Source of the DNA: Mytilus trossulus
Taxonomy: Eukaryota > Mollusca > Bivalvia > Mytilida > Mytilidae
Assembly (NCBI RefSeq): GCF_036588685.1
Contig: NC_086384.1
Span: 55,222,945-55,286,944, forward strand
Direction of reading: 5' to 3'
DNA length: 64,000 bases
Each line of letters begins with the position of its first letter. Position 1 is the stretch's first letter. The position numbers and the translations under genes were made by a program. Shown here in pieces: positions 12,028-25,265 of the stretch. The notes under the pieces are model-generated. The model saw nothing but the letters and a program-made list of their open reading frames with translations, did not search any database and was not told where the DNA came from.

Positions 12028-15000
12028 ATGAAGGTTCAATTTTTAATAGTATTTTTTCTTAACGCTGTTCGATGCCAGGCGACAGAATCTGTTCTCGATT
12101 TGTTTCCAGAATTCAAACGAGAAATTGGGAGAATTGATGGCCTTCAAACGAGAATTGATGGCCTGGAAAGAGAAAACAAAGCATTGAAAGCAAGAGGTAA
12201 GACTCTTAAAGTAAAACATTTAATGCATTCAAGATTAGAACATACAATAAAACGATATAAAGCGGTTAATTGTGAAAACCTTAGGAAAACCTTCTTTACA
12301 TAAGTGTTCATAAGTATGCTCTAAATTTGTATTCAAAAATTTCATCGGTGACTTTTTTTTATATTATAAAAAAAAAGGTACAAATAATCTTCATACGTAT
12401 ATAACCTAATGTCATTAAAATAAAAAGAGGGGTCCATGGACTCGTTTTCAAGTTAATTCAGTCTAAATGTTAAAAATGTGAAGAAAAATGCATTTTTTTC
12501 CCCGATACGTCACAGTTTGGCGTCGCTAAAAATAACATTTTACGGTTAGCAACGTCATTCATTATCTCCCCTGTAAATCTATCGTATGCCCTAACGTCAG
12601 TATCTCTCCTGTAACTGTATCGTATGCCCTAACGTCATTATCTCCCATGTAAGTGTATCGTATGCCCTAACGTCATTATCTCCCATGTAACTGTATCGTA
12701 TGCCCTAACGTCATTATCTCCCCTGTAACTGTATCGTATGCCCTAACGTCAGTATCTCTCCTGTATAGATCCCTCGTTGATTTATCTTGACATTTTGGTA
12801 AAAGGTAAATTTCAATGTGTAATTTTAAAATATGCAAAGAAAAACGATCCTCCATGACTTTCTTTTTGAGATAATTTGGTTCGAAATTTGCATATATAAA
12901 AAAAATCCCTTAAATTTCATAAATAAGGACTTTTAAAAAAAGTAATAAAATTGAAAAGGGGAAAGGGGAATGTGTCAAAGAGACAACAACCCGACCACAG
13001 AAAAAAACAACAGCAGAAGGTCACCAACAGGTCTTCTATGTAGTGAGAAATTCTCGCACCCTGAGGCGTCCTTCAGCTGGCCCCTAAACAAATATAGACT
13101 AGTTCAGTGATTATGAACGCCATACTTATTTCCAAATTGTACACAAAAAACTAAAATTAAAATGACACAAGACTAACAAAGGCCAAAATCACCGGGCTCC
13201 TGACTTGGGACAGGCGCAAAAATGCGGCGGGATTTAACATATAGATAGATATAGGAAGATGTGGTGTGAGTGCCATGCAATGAGACAACTCTCCATCCAA
13301 ATAACAATTTAAAAAGTAAACCATTATAGGTTAAAGTACGGTCTTCAACACGGAGCCTTGGCTCATACCGAACAACAAGCTATAAAGGGCCCCAAAATTA
13401 CTAGTGTAAAACCATTCAAACGGGAAAACCAACGGTCTAATCTATATAAACAAAACGAGAAACGAGAAACACGTATATATTACATAAACAAACGACAACT
13501 ACTGTACATCAGATTCCTGACTTAGGACAGGTGCAAACATTTGCAGCGGGATTAAACGTTTTAATGGATCCAAACCTTCTCTCTTTTACTGAAACAATAG
13601 CATAACATCACAACATAGAAAAACATACGATACAATATTTGGCAGACTTAATGTTTGTTAGATCTCAACCCTCTCCCTATACCTCTACCCAATGTAGAAA
13701 AGTAAATGCATAGCAATACGCACATTTAAAATACAATTCAAGAGAAGTCCGAGTCTGATGTCAGAAGATGTAACCAAAGAAAATAAACAAAATGACAATA
13801 ATGGGGGGGGGGGGGGGTATGACCTTTATCGGGACTCCAAGATCGGGTGTTTTAGGCTCGGGATTTCGGGATTTACCCTTTCGGGATCCGGGAATTCTTA
13901 TTTTCGAATTTCGGGATGTCAGGATTCGAATATATTTAAATTCGGGACCTCGGGATTTCGTGTTTTTAAGCCCGGGATTTCGGGATCAGAACCCCTCCTA
14001 CCCCCCCCCCCCCCCTCAATAATACACAAATAACAACAGACTACTAGCATCATATGAATATCAGGTACAATCCTTCCCATTAGGGGGTTAGTATCATATC
14101 ATCATAACATATATGAGAATATAACTGTGCAATCCCATTGGTCACATTTTTCTGGTTACTGGTAACTCGTATAAATAAACAGGTAACCAGATGAATTAAA
14201 CCAATGAGATTGCACAGTTATATTCACTTCCTAAGTTAACCGGAAGTTTAGTCCTACAAATTCAATGGTCTGGAAAAAGGTCAATAATTCTCATCTCAAG
14301 TGTGTTATTCTGTTTGAGGGGTATTCTCAAGGTACGTGACAGTTGTTTCATTGTAAAGATAAGTCAATTACCGAAAGACTGGTGTACTTTTATTCGTGAA
14401 CAAGTCAAGGGAAATTAAAAAAATATTGGTTGAAGCGAACAGATTGAAAATTTCAGTTAGCTACCTTGTGTTTTTTTTTGTACTGGTATGGATAGTAAAC
14501 CCACATTGACAGAAAAAAGTGCCTGTGTTGCTATATGCGAAATACTGATATTTACCATATATCAGCTGCTTGACATTATATGAAGGCTTTTTAAATTTAA
14601 AATTTTTATATAATAAAATAAACAATTTGGAATTTTGATATTTTAAAACTTTGATCAAAATTCCAAAAATCTAATATTTAAAAAAGTGTTACACGGACCA
14701 TAATGCCTAGTTTTTGTTTCAGATTTATCAAGACAAGTAGCTTTCACGGCATATATTTCATCCAGTATAAATGGAAACAATTTTGGGAAAGGTCGAACAA
14801 TGATATATGATAAAATCGTTACAAATAAAGGCGATGTTTACAACAAGAACACCGGTAAATTCACGGCAAATTCAGATGGTACGTATGCCTTTACCTGGAC
14901 AATTAACGCTGGATGGAGTCCATCCCACGGTGAAGTTACCATTGAACTTATGAAAAATACAGCTCAACAAGGAGTGCAGAACGTTGACACCGAAAGGGAT

Positions 15001-15153
15001 TATGATAATGCGAGCTCCACCGCTTTCACGGTTATAACACTTTCTGCTGGAGATGTTGTATTTACCAGATCCAGTCCTTATGAAGCTCCTGAGGGAAATT
15101 TAAGAAGTGATAAGTTCGGTAGATGGACCTTTTCGGGATGGAAATTATTTTAA
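12028..15153 (+). CDS. Secreted C1q-domain-containing protein, two exons
   Basis: Exon 1 (12028-12196) and exon 2 (14723-15153) join in phase 1 at consensus borders (GAG/GTAAGA and TTTCAG) and give a 199-residue protein. Residues 1-16 form a signal peptide and about 20-56 a coiled coil rich in IDGL and REN heptads. Residues 57-199 are a complete C1q domain starting RQVAFTAY, with the conserved GTYAFTW core and the terminal FSGWKLF. C1q-domain proteins form trimers through the jelly-roll fold and serve bivalves as secreted lectin-like recognition molecules; the ligand here is unknown. The coiled coil probably drives trimerisation instead of a collagen stalk. The 2.5 kb intron is filled with repeats. 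The ATG is supported by the signal peptide and by the paralogous exon at 3621. A polyadenylation signal lies at 15252-15257. Confidence 0.9.
12553..12765. repeat. 38-bp tandem repeat, about five to six copies
   Basis: Unit contains TATCGTATGCCCTAACGTCA followed by TTATCTCCCCTGTAACTG, in the intron of the C1q gene. Copies differ by one to three bases. Confidence 0.85.
12944..13236 (+). repeat. Dispersed repeat R1, second copy
   Basis: Same order of landmarks as 11236-11590, ending at the GCGGCGGG motif, where repeat R3 abuts it directly. Lies in the C1q gene intron. Confidence 0.8.
13237..13700 (+). repeat. Dispersed repeat R3
   Basis: Starts ATAGGAAGATGTGGTGTGAG and contains GAGACAACTCTCCATCCAAA, CAACACGGAGCCTTGGCTCA and AAACCAACGGTCTAAT. 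Other copies: 15405-15515, 53215-53480 and 61401-61540; a decayed one lies at 20880-21080. Shares the GACAGG...GCGGGG tail motif with R1 and R2. Confidence 0.75.
13803..14016. mobile_element. Short element capped by poly-G and poly-C ends
   Basis: A 15-base G run at the left and a C run at the right form terminal inverted repeats around a body full of CGGGATTTCGGGAT motifs. The flanks ACAATAAT (13795-13802) and TCAATAAT (14016-14023) match at seven of eight positions, as expected for a hAT-type 8-bp duplication. It is a relative of the element at 50112-50952. The overlapping reading frames are shadows of the repeat. Confidence 0.6.
14117..14225. repeat. Foldback element in the C1q gene intron
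   Basis: The arm GAATATAACTGTGCAATC pairs with GATTGCACAGTTATATTC after an interior in which CTGGTTAC and GTAACCAG also pair. No coding content. Confidence 0.7.
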
Positions 15154-15404
15154 AAGAAAATTAAAATTCTAAATTAGTTTTTGAATATATATTCTGAATT
15201 TTCTTTTCATTTTCTTTGTCCTTTACTAAGATAACTAATGAATGTATTAAAAATAAAATAAAATAAACGAAACGAAATTATAAATTACAGCAAAATGCCT
15301 TGAGGTTGAAGGTAATATCTTTGGTTAGCTTGCTTGCTATCTGAACCGTGAAGTCATTAATAAGTTAGGTATACTTTAAGAGTAGACTAGTCCAGGATTA
15401 CCAA

Positions 15405-15590
15405 TCTATCAATCTTGGCTCACACCGAACAACAAGCTATAAAGGGTCCCAAAATTACTAGTGTAAAACCATTCAAACGAAAAAACCAACGGTCTAATAT
15501 ATGAATTAAAAAAAAACACAAAAAAAACAAAAAAAAAACGCGCATCTGGCGTATTAAATTATAATCCTGGTACCTTTAAATGATAACTTA
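15405..15590 (+). repeat. Truncated copies of R3 and R4
   Basis: 15410-15500 matches the CACACCGAACAACAAGC to AACGGTCTAAT part of R3. After an A-rich stretch, 15540-15590 matches the CGCGCATCTGGCG to CTGGTACCTTT part of R4 in reverse. The 250 bases before it (15154-15404) are the 3' flank of the C1q gene, with AATAAA motifs near 15250. Confidence 0.6.
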
Positions 15591-16376
15591 TTATAGTGTT
15601 AAATTTTGAGAAAAAAATATTTGATTGATATTGTGGAAAATTTAAAAAAAAAAATCTGACTGAGAAACAAAAACATTACCCCCTTTTCCCTGCTTGAATT
15701 TAAATGGTTGGCCCGCAACGCAAAACAACCATCCGTTTTAAAACTATTAACTTAGAGGAGAAACAGTAAATATATATATTCAAGTTATTGGTTTGACAAA
15801 GTCGAGTATCAACCCACAACCCCCCTTTTTCCCCGCACTTCTTGTGGTTTCTGTTACTCATCACTGGAATGTGTCTAAGGGTTTGAATTGACAGAATGGA
15901 TACTAATGGAACAATACTAATCAGGAAAAATGGGCCAGAAAATAACGAAAAGAGAAAAATAGGCCAAGAAAATATAGAACACAGAATAATAGGGAGCTGT
16001 TTGGTATACTTCAATAAGGCAGTAACCTAGGCGATAGCATTTTTCCCCCTAAAAGACATCTTGAGGGAAATATACAGTCTTCATCATGGACAGTTTTTAG
16101 ATATATACTGTTGTTAAGTATTTAAATAAGAGGCTACCAAGAGCTGAATCGCTAACCTGCTTATCAGTTTTGTTTAATAGAAAAACAAAGAATATCGGAT
16201 ATCCATCCATGACATGCACAGCAAAAAAAAAAGCAAAGGAACAACGCATTTATTGCTGTTCTTCATCTCAAAGTCAAAGTGAGGCCTTCTACATGGACTA
16301 AAAACCCTATCACCTCACTGCAAGTTTGAACCGGCACCTTTATTTCCTGTTTGGGCAGAATATTGCTTATTTTTAA
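15591..16376. other. Non-coding interval
   Basis: No gene recognised. A 104-residue minus-strand frame (15700-16014) has no family motif and is hydrophobic by composition only. Confidence 0.35.
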
Positions 16377-16523
16377 ATCTTATAGATTAACATTTTATAC
16401 GTCTTATAGATTAACATTTTATACGTCTTATAGGTTAACATTTTATACGTCTTATAGATTAACATTTTATACGTCTTATAGATTAACATTTTATACGTCT
16501 TATAGATTAACATTTTATACGTG
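16377..16523. repeat. 24-bp tandem repeat, six copies
   Basis: Near-identical units of CTTATAGATTAACATTTTAT plus ACGT. One copy has GG for GA. Confidence 0.9.
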
Positions 16524-17885
16524 ACATCACACTTTTAAAGAAATAAAGGAACATGCAGTTACATATATCTATAATACTAAAATGACGAGGTCCAATTTGT
16601 CAGCCGTCATCACGTAAAAACGACGAATCAAAGAATTCAACATTATATATAACTAATATAGAACAAAGGTGTAGATTAAAAATTACACCACTCCAGGCCC
16701 TTTTGTTTTCCACGTAATTACCGTATCACCATGGTAGGCTGAACGTCAGGTTCGGGTAAATCTGTTTACGGTATTTCTGTAATTTCATTGGTTATAAATA
16801 CTATCTAATGGCTGCTTCGTGGCTGTTTCCGGAATGATTCTGGGGGAAATGAAGGTCATTTTAACGTCTGATTGGCTATTAATGAGTGGCATGCATTATA
16901 TGTTCCACGCGTCCGTAAGTGGGGTCGGATTGAAATCATGATACTAGATTATAGTTTCATATTATGATAAAGTGTTCATTTGCTATAGTGATTAGTTATG
17001 ATGATAACTCACGACAAACTGTCAATTTGGTGTAGATTATATAATCATGTGACAATGTGATGATTTAATCTTGAAATTATGTTGCTACTTTGGTAAGAAA
17101 CTGTACATTTATGTATTATTGCTATTCTCTAAAAATAGAACAGTAATGTGTATAATTTACACTTTACACTGCGTATTAAAACGGTTAAATGATTGAGATA
17201 CTTTTGTATAAGATTTCTTCGTATAATGCTTAAATTTTAAATAGTAAATACACAAAACGTATGCTCTATGTATAAAAGTAATAACCATTTATTTTTCATT
17301 GCTTTGATATATTGATTAGAAAATATTAATATCACGGAATTTACCGAAGATGTAATTTCGTTTTCAACAGCACTTTCATCGCTTCATTGATTTCTGGTGT
17401 AAATAAACAAACCCGACGAATACAAAAATTACAAGGTGAGCAATATGTGCAAAGAAGCCTACACCAAGCATCACGGTATTGTTATTGGCAAGGGTTTCAG
17501 TGCACAATAGGATACTATAGTGTCAGCTGTTGCAAATTATATAATTAAGCGTTTTACATTAATGCACAGCCTATATAATTTTGACAATGTCAATGACCCC
17601 AAGTCAATCATTTATACGATCCTTCGAACCCAAAAAACTTGCAACACAGCTTACTCCCAAAAAGATGTTTGCATGTGGGGTAGACAGTTTGATGATCTTT
17701 AATGTACTCGTACATGATGATTTATTCTTTGGAATTGTCATGAGGCTGATTTAGAAGGGGGCCAGGGGGCATGCCATCCTTTTCTGGGAAATTTGGTGGG
17801 CCTGCACTTAGGAAAATTTCTCGATCTGCCACTTGTTGTTGGACCATAATAGTCCCAGTATGGGCACTGGTGATCAGCAGTCATT
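16524..17885. other. Non-coding interval with a small hairpin
   Basis: GGTGTAGATT/AATTACACC pairs around 16670-16692. No reading frame with family motifs. 17745-17870 resembles the end of a degraded GGCC-rich dispersed repeat. Confidence 0.3.
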
Positions 17886-18265
17886 ATAAAAAAGAAGATG
17901 TGGTACATGTATGTCTATGATTGCCAATGAGACAACTGTCTACAAGAGACCAAAATGACAGACATTAACAACTATAGGTCACCGTACGGCCTTCAACAAT
18001 CATCAAAGCCTATACAACATAGTCAGCTACAACAGGCCCCGATATGCCATGTAAAACAATTCAAACTAGAAAACCAACGGACAACGAAAAACAAATATGT
18101 AACACATTAACAAATGACAATCACTGAATTATAGTCTCCTGACTTTGGACAGACACATACATAAATAATGTGGCGGGGTAAAACATGTTAGCGGGATTCC
18201 GATCCTCCCCCTAATCTTGGACAGTGGTACATGTATAACAGTACATCATAAGAAAGAAATATAAA
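17886..18265 (+). repeat. Dispersed repeat R2
   Basis: Contains AAGAAGATGTGGTACATG, GACCAAAATGACAGACATTA, CACCGTACGGCCTTCAACAA and a terminal CTCCCCCTAATCTTGGACAG. Other copies: 49805-49985, 53646-53860 and 61905-62245. Probably a SINE or MITE typical of bivalves; family not assigned. Confidence 0.75.
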
Positions 18266-18659
18266 AATCAGTCAAAAAAGGCTTAACTTTATATATCAAA
18301 AGCACTGAAAATTTCATTTGATAGATAAGATAATTTTATTAACCAATCATGGTGCCCAAAATTTGAGCTATACAATCAAATGAATGAATTACAAAATAAA
18401 GCACAGAAAATGATTAGAATGATTAAAGTACATTTAGATAACAAAAAACAAAAACAACACATGAATACACATTTACACTAATTAACTTGATATAAACCAA
18501 GTTATTGACAAAACATAGTTGTTATGGGTGCCACTGTGACCTGGAGAAATAACATACTTCTTTATAGTACTAGGTCTATGGGAGACAACTCCTGATCAAT
18601 TTTATTTCCTATAATTATATATCAATCTATATTTTTCTTCTATTTATTTATTTATTGAT

Positions 18660-19000
18660 TTTTTTTTAAACAACAATATTTTCTATAATTTTCTTTCGTT
18701 CTTCAAAAAGGGAGTGCAATAAATTAGATAAGTTTGAAGTTACAAACAAATCTTCAGATGAAAGAATCCAAACAAATTTCATTTCATCAGATAATCTTGA
18801 AAAATTTTTGAATTTGGAATTTAAATTAGATAGATGTTGATCATGAGATCGAGTATCTTTTAGAACAGGACATTTTAAAAGAAAATGTAGTTCGTCTTCA
18901 ACTGCGTTCTTACATAGCTTACACTTTCTGTCTTCAGCTTTAATCCCAAAATACCTCCCTCTTTCGATTTCAAGATCATGACAGCTAGTTCTTTGATATG
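18660..19000 (-). pseudogene. LINE ORF2 C-terminal relic
   Basis: Read on the minus strand, this stretch gives the typical end of mollusc non-LTR reverse transcriptase proteins: a CHDLEIERGRYFGI segment, a CKLC zinc-knuckle-like pair, EDELHFLLKCP, and then a leucine-rich tail ending in a basic ERKK segment. It has no reverse transcriptase domain with it, so it is a 5'-truncated LINE copy. 18266-18659 holds only AT-rich sequence. Confidence 0.65.
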
Positions 19001-22000
19001 TCTGATTTCAATTTATTCACATCATCAGATCTTACACTTAGTATATTTTTTCATGATGAACATTACTATTTGGTTGATTATGTAGGGAATCACTGAAACA
19101 TGACTGGAGAAGTTGCCACCTCCCCCACCCCTACTTACATGTATTGTCCCAGCTGACCTGAGAATTTGTCCCTCTATAACCATTAAAGTCATACAACAAT
19201 TACTTATCCATTGTGGCATCATATATTTTGTATTAAAACATCAAATTTTTACATGGAATATTTGTAATGTACATGTACAGTTTGTAATGGCGTACATATA
19301 CATATACATACATTTGTATTGTAGCAATAAGGTGTATTCAAAGCAAAATAATTAAAAATAAATCAACTCAATGGATAGAAGCATACTGGTAAGTCAAATT
19401 TTTGTTTCACACAGCATCTGCATAGAGTGATGAGATGTAAATCAAGAGATCAATCACTGGTTTTAGAAGTCAAGAATTTTTATATTTTACTTATTTGGGT
19501 AGATACATGTAACACAACATTTATCTTGTCATAATACCTGTACGCTCAGTGTTCTTCATGAAAACTATCCCACTGATTTTAAATCATTATAGGAAAGCAC
19601 AGTGTATAAGCAAACATTTCAGAAGGCAAAGAGTCTATTATAGGCTGACTTCAATAGTCTGTAAATTATCTGAAAAAGCTTAGTTCTTGTCAACTTTCTT
19701 ATTATTACAAACATTTTAATAGATCTAGGTCTCCCAAATTTGGTGTATTTCTATTAGATTTTTTCAAAGTCATTTTCATTTATTTTTCAACCTAGCCCAG
19801 AAATATGTTTAATATAGCTTATTTAGAGAAAGGCCACCTGGCTCACCTCTAACAAAGGCTATATTTATTGTCAATGCAAACATTTTACCTGTTCAACACC
19901 AAATGCTGTCAAGCTTAGGGCCGGCCCCTGGCCATGGCTCTTTTTTTTCATAATTCATCTTACATGTACATCTCCATTGAATTTGTTTACTTATTTATTC
20001 TATGGTCTATCTATGCATATCTATCTATATACCACATTTTCATAGTCCAACAAAAATGTTTAAAATGTATACATTTTACTTTTTTCTAGCTTCTCATGTG
20101 ATAGCCGTACCTTTTTGGTCACTATTTATGTGTTGCGTTTAAATATGAATTGTAACACTTTACAGTGACTGAACAGGTAAAACAAATACTTCTCAAGAAA
20201 CAGAAAAGAGAAGACTACTTGGAACAGCACCAGACTACATGTATGTATGAATAAAAACTCAGATCAGAATAGCATGAAGGATATTATATGTCCTTGTGAA
20301 TAAGCAAGGAAAGCTTTTAATAATAGTGCCTATCTTTAATTTACTAGATTTTTTATTCATTATCTGTTGAAATTTCAGCATAATTTGTCATAAATTAAAT
20401 GTTTATCTAACTATGCTCAAACTTTAGTGGTGGATCCAGAAATTTTCATAATCGGAACACACTGACTGCCTAAGAAGGGGCCAACTTCAGTCATGCTTCA
20501 GTGATGCCCTTTAAAAACAACAAAAAATTTCCTACAAAAGGGGTGGCCCAGGCCCCTAGAAAAACCCTCTTACTCAACCTCTGACTTTAATTTAATATGA
20601 CAAGACTGTTTCATTCACCAAAATACTGGTGCGTTTCTGTGAAAAATATCATGCACAATTTTATAAATGAGAGGGGAAAGAAGATCCACATGTGGTGTAC
20701 CTGCACATGACAACTGCCCAATTTTTTTAATCACAACTAATCATGCTGATACTGGCATTACCAGAGAGTACCAGTACACATCAAATTAAAAATCACAAAT
20801 AACTGATACATATTATCAGATATTACAGAATTAAATATGTTTTAAATTTATTACAAACAAATGTGTTCTCAATCTTGTAGATAGATATAACTGGATCTCA
20901 TATACATGTAAATACCAAAGTCAACTGTCTATCATGTCTATCCAAGTCACAATTTATAAAAGTAATCTATTAAAGGTTGTAGTTTGGTCTTCAATGCAAA
21001 GCTTGGTTCACACCAACAGCAATTTTATATAGTCCATATCAATCATGACAATGGCGTTTGGGGTTAAACATGTTTTCGTAGGTAAATAATATTGCCATGG
21101 AACTTTTTTCATGAGAGTGTTATAGTCTATAGAGTATTACTTCCTGTTTGGTGGAATAGTGAATTAGAAGTCAATATGTTCTTGTTCAAACTTTTGTCGC
21201 TTTGAAGGTGTCATGATAGTCATCCTCAGCTTAAGCAATCATGTGTTACTGTAATTTGAATTTCATAATGACTGAGCGACTTTTTTCGAAGCACTGGTCA
21301 ACTCCACCATGGCGAATCACAAGACTTTGACAATCAGTAAATTATGGCGAAAAATATGTTCTTAAGTAAAGAATTGTCGCATAAAAATTAAATAATAGAG
21401 TACACAGGAAATGGCGAAGTTCACATAGTCTAGTATGATTAATCATTTAAAAAAAAAACTAGCAAAAGGGGGGGGGGGGGGGGGGTACGCCCTCTACGCC
21501 CCCCTCTGGATCCGCCACTACCTTCTGTTGTTGTCCATTTTGTCAAGTAGTAATCCTCAAAAGTATGTTTACTTTATATGCTATTTTATCAAGTTGATTA
21601 TAGACACAGAATACATTTTATTATAATATCATTCCCCATTTCCATTCTCAATTTTATTAAGTCTCCTTCCATTATAACACAGGTCCACCAATAATACAAC
21701 AAAAAATGACATATTAGTAGAAAAAGCACTATGTTTTCATATTGCTTGAAGTGCAATATTCCAATAAAAATAAACTACTCACAAAACACTGATCTCAATA
21801 GAATCAGCTAAAATACGGCAAGCTTTTTAGAAAAGCTATTACTTGTTAATATTGCCAATAATTAAGAAGTTCCGGGTCGAGTCCGATACCGATACCAATA
21901 GTATATTCACCTGTTACCTTATCTGTAGATTGAAATAAACAATTAATTTTCCCATAGGCGACAATGGTAGCCTTTTTCGAGATACAGACTTTAGAAAGTT

Positions 22001-22664
22001 GATTTTTTAAACGAAGCCTTGCTAGAATCAAAGAAAAGTTATTAGGACAGTATTTTTTGGTCCCACAAATATAGGTTCGCGTTGCTTTTCTTAGCGTATT
22101 TTGTACTTATCTCCCATGCCTATCAATTTTGCGCTTAAAAATACGTGTCTTGTCCTGGCGTTGAAAAGTCATCTCAGTGCCTTTAGGGCTACGGAATAAT
22201 TTTTATTTTGCCTTTTGTATAAAGCAGAGTGCACGAAATCTCTAAAAATAAAAAAATTACGGGCGCAAATATCGACCAATCAGGATTAGCCATACTCTTA
22301 ATTCTGAATACCATGTTATGCATAAAATGACTGCGCCCATAAAATCTAATGGTGTATTGTAACCTGTATGTTCCGCATCTGACAGACGCACCCCCAAACG
22401 GTGTATTCAGGATTTATATGCTATATACACGGGTCATAATCACAGGGTTGACACTACTAAATTGTGATATTACGGGTGTGTTCTAGTAGTTGATATTATT
22501 ACACCACTGTTTGCGAAATTATTGCATTAAAGAAAGTTTCATGGGTTATCGTGTTTCATTTCATGTATAGAGATGTTAAACACTGTATGACTGGAATATA
22601 ACTCATGTAATATAAAAGTTACCATCATCTCCAAACTATTTTCATCGGTAGTTACCACCATCCC
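19001..22664. other. Repeat-relic interval without a recognised gene
   Basis: It holds decayed R3 (20880-21080), a GGTGGATCCAG-type hAT-MITE relic (20430-20580) and a G-run next to GTACGCCC...GGATCCGCCAC (21466-21530), which looks like one end of the family at 22665-23868. Short reading frames (for example 21435-21626) cross the G-run and are not genes. No exon with credible borders was found. Confidence 0.4.
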
Positions 22665-23868
22665 CAGGGGCGGATCCAGGATTTCAAGTTGGGGGGGGGG
22701 GCGCAAAGTTGTTTTTGGAGGTAAAGTTATTGAAATATTTTTCTAAAAAGGGGTGCAATGTAGATATCTCGAATTATTGTGTGGTAAAACAAGGGAGAAA
22801 TTAAAGTTTCAAGCTTAAACCGCATAAATCCTCCCCTAACAACGTATTCGAACAACTTACAGTCGCCATATTTAACAAGAAATCTTTTAGGTTCCATTCA
22901 TTGAGACTACCCCCATATATTTCCCAACAAACTGAACTGAAGACAATAAGGATAGAGACAGAACTCAGTCCGGAATACACAAGCTGACTCCATATAAAAA
23001 ATATAGCGATGTTATGTCAATGGTTGCTGGGAAAACTTGTGTTGCATTCATAGTAATCAATCAAATATCTTCAGGGGGAAAACAATAACTATTTTATTAG
23101 ATTTGTATACGTCCTATTGGTTTCTCCGTACCAAATATCAAGTGACTGACTGGCGGATGGACGGACAGAGGTAAAACAATATGTCCCTAATCCACGAAGA
23201 ACCTCAGAGTAGTGATGGCAAGGTCTCCTACAAATTGGAAAAATCTACAACAATCTCCTAAAACCCACTAAGGAATTCATATTGCATATATGTGTTTATG
23301 AAGCTACAGTTATAAAGCTGCAGCCCTAAAAACAGAAGCTGAAGATTATGTGAACATTTTATTTTGATTCTGTTTTCCTATGCAAACCAATCTACAACCA
23401 AGACACCAGCACTTGTTGTAAAATTGTCTATATAGCAATAAACCTAGCAATAAACCAAGCAACTAAACCTTGAAAGACAAGGTGCGGGTAGTTGTAACAT
23501 AAAGAAATACAGGAACACCACAAAATAACTGTTGTTTTGCACATCGTCAGTGTGTCTACATAAGACTCATCAGTGACGCTCAGATCAAAATAGTTATAAA
23601 GCCGAACATTATATTTGTTAAAAACGCAACTCCGCGTTTGACACCTTCCATTGAAGTATACAATATTTATAGAACTTAAATAAATCGTAGGTAAGTTGAT
23701 TTGTAATCACGCTTATCCTGTTAAACTATCTGTTTTATATACTTGAATGTTAAAAAGATGGAATGGTCTCGTGTGATACTTAAAAAAAGTTGAAGACAAC
23801 CCATGCTTTGCAAATTTTAGGGGGGGGGGGGCGCACGCCCGTCACGCCCCCGCCTAAATCCGCCCCTG
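22665..23868. mobile_element. hAT-like non-autonomous element with CAGGGGCGGAT ends
   Basis: The left end CAGGGGCGGATCCAGGATTT and the reverse complement of the right end, CAGGGGCGGATTTAGG, are inverted repeats, each next to a run of G. This end sequence is widespread in animal hAT MITEs. A clean 8-bp duplication is not visible at the borders. The interior has no transposase and contains an R4 fragment at 23548-23625. Confidence 0.6.
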
Positions 23869-24409
23869 CTCCCATCTTGGAGTTACCGGTCATCATCAAC
23901 GCATTTTTATTGTGTTAAATTTTCTCAGTAGCGGACAACTGTGTACGGTTAATATTTTACAGACTAGTTGCAAATGTTAACAACCAACCGATGTCTGAGT
24001 AATGTTTGCCACATTTATGTAAAAACAAAGAAATTAAGAGGGAAAGAATTTAGGGATTTTCCCCTCCTCCATATTGGGATGGTGGTAACTTCAGACACCA
24101 TCACCTGCTTGTCAACAGTGCTGTTAGTAACTAGTCTTAATATTTATCAATTTGTGTATCAATTTTAATTTTGGATGACTGTTGGCGCGATTAGAACCCG
24201 TCCGCATCAAATACCTTTATTATGAATTTATAAAAACAGTACATATTGTATATTATTTCTTATTTTATACAAAAATCATGATATTTTGTCGTCTGTTTAT
24301 TTATCATTCTGCATAAGAAATTCATCACGGATATAGTGGAAGTGACATTTCAGGATTCGCACATTACGTTACACTGATATATTTTATGGTGATATAATAC
24401 TAAACTCCT
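23869..24409. other. Non-coding interval
   Basis: A 66-residue frame at 23968-24168 shows no recognisable motif. GATGGTGGTAACTTC near 24079 resembles the reverse complement of the left flank of the hAT-like element (GGTAGTTACCACCATC near 22648), perhaps an older duplicated target. Confidence 0.3.
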
Positions 24410-24755
24410 AACAGGAGGTTAGAGGTATAGGGGAGGATTGAGATCTCAAAAAACATGTTTAACCCCGCCGCGTTTTTGCGCCTGTCCCAAATCAGGAGCT
24501 TCTGGCTATGCTTTGTTGATCTTTGTTAGTCTTGTATGATTTTTAATTTTAGTTTCTTGTGTATAATTCGGAGTTAAGTATGACGTCCATTATCACGGAA
24601 CTAGTATACATATTTGTTTAGGGGCCAGCTGAAGGACGCCTCTGGGTCCGAGTTTTTCTCGCTGCATTGAAGACCCATTGGTGGCCTTCGGATGTTGTAT
24701 TCTCTATGGTCGGGTTGTTGTCTCATTGACACATTCCATATTTCCATTCTCAATT
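24410..24755 (-). repeat. Dispersed repeat R1, reversed copy
   Basis: Reverse complement of the R1 landmarks, from GGGGAGGATTGAGATCTC through GGGGCCAGCTGAAGGACGCC to GGTCGGGTTGTTGTCTCATT. The 103-residue minus frame over it is a shadow of the repeat. Confidence 0.8.
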
Positions 24756-25265
24756 TTTTACTTGTATACTTGTTATAAAAACTCCTTAAAAGACTGCCAA
24801 TAAACAAAGGCCTTTTTTCGACGCCTGTATATGTGAGCAATATGCCCCTCCCGCAAAATGCAAATTCTGATAATCGTCTTTCCACTTTATGAAATGGTGC
24901 GTTCTTCGTCATCTGTACTTGTAGATTATGTCAAACTTAAAACACATGCAAAAAAAAACCCCACCCATCCCCGAATACCAATTTGAAAGTGCACATTAAC
25001 ATAAATATGAAATTTAAATGGTTTTAAGATATCGCTTGGTTAATAGGGTTTTTTTTTCTTTTTTTTTCTGCCGTATGAATAATATAGGTTAAAGCAACGA
25101 TCTTTTTATACTTTGTTTGCTTTTGAAGCGTTTTTTTCTGGATTTACTTTCATCAAAGCATCGATAAAACATCTATAGTGGCGTCACGGACTTTTAATGA
25201 GTTGTTTGCTTATAAATTTCAAGAATATAACTTCAGAATGGAAATTAAAAAAATATGTAACAAGA

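Noticed and set aside
16377..16523. CRISPR-like regular array
   Set aside because: Units are contiguous 24-bp repeats without spacers, in an animal genome.
24601..24912. 103-residue minus frame
   Set aside because: Lies mostly over a reversed R1 repeat.
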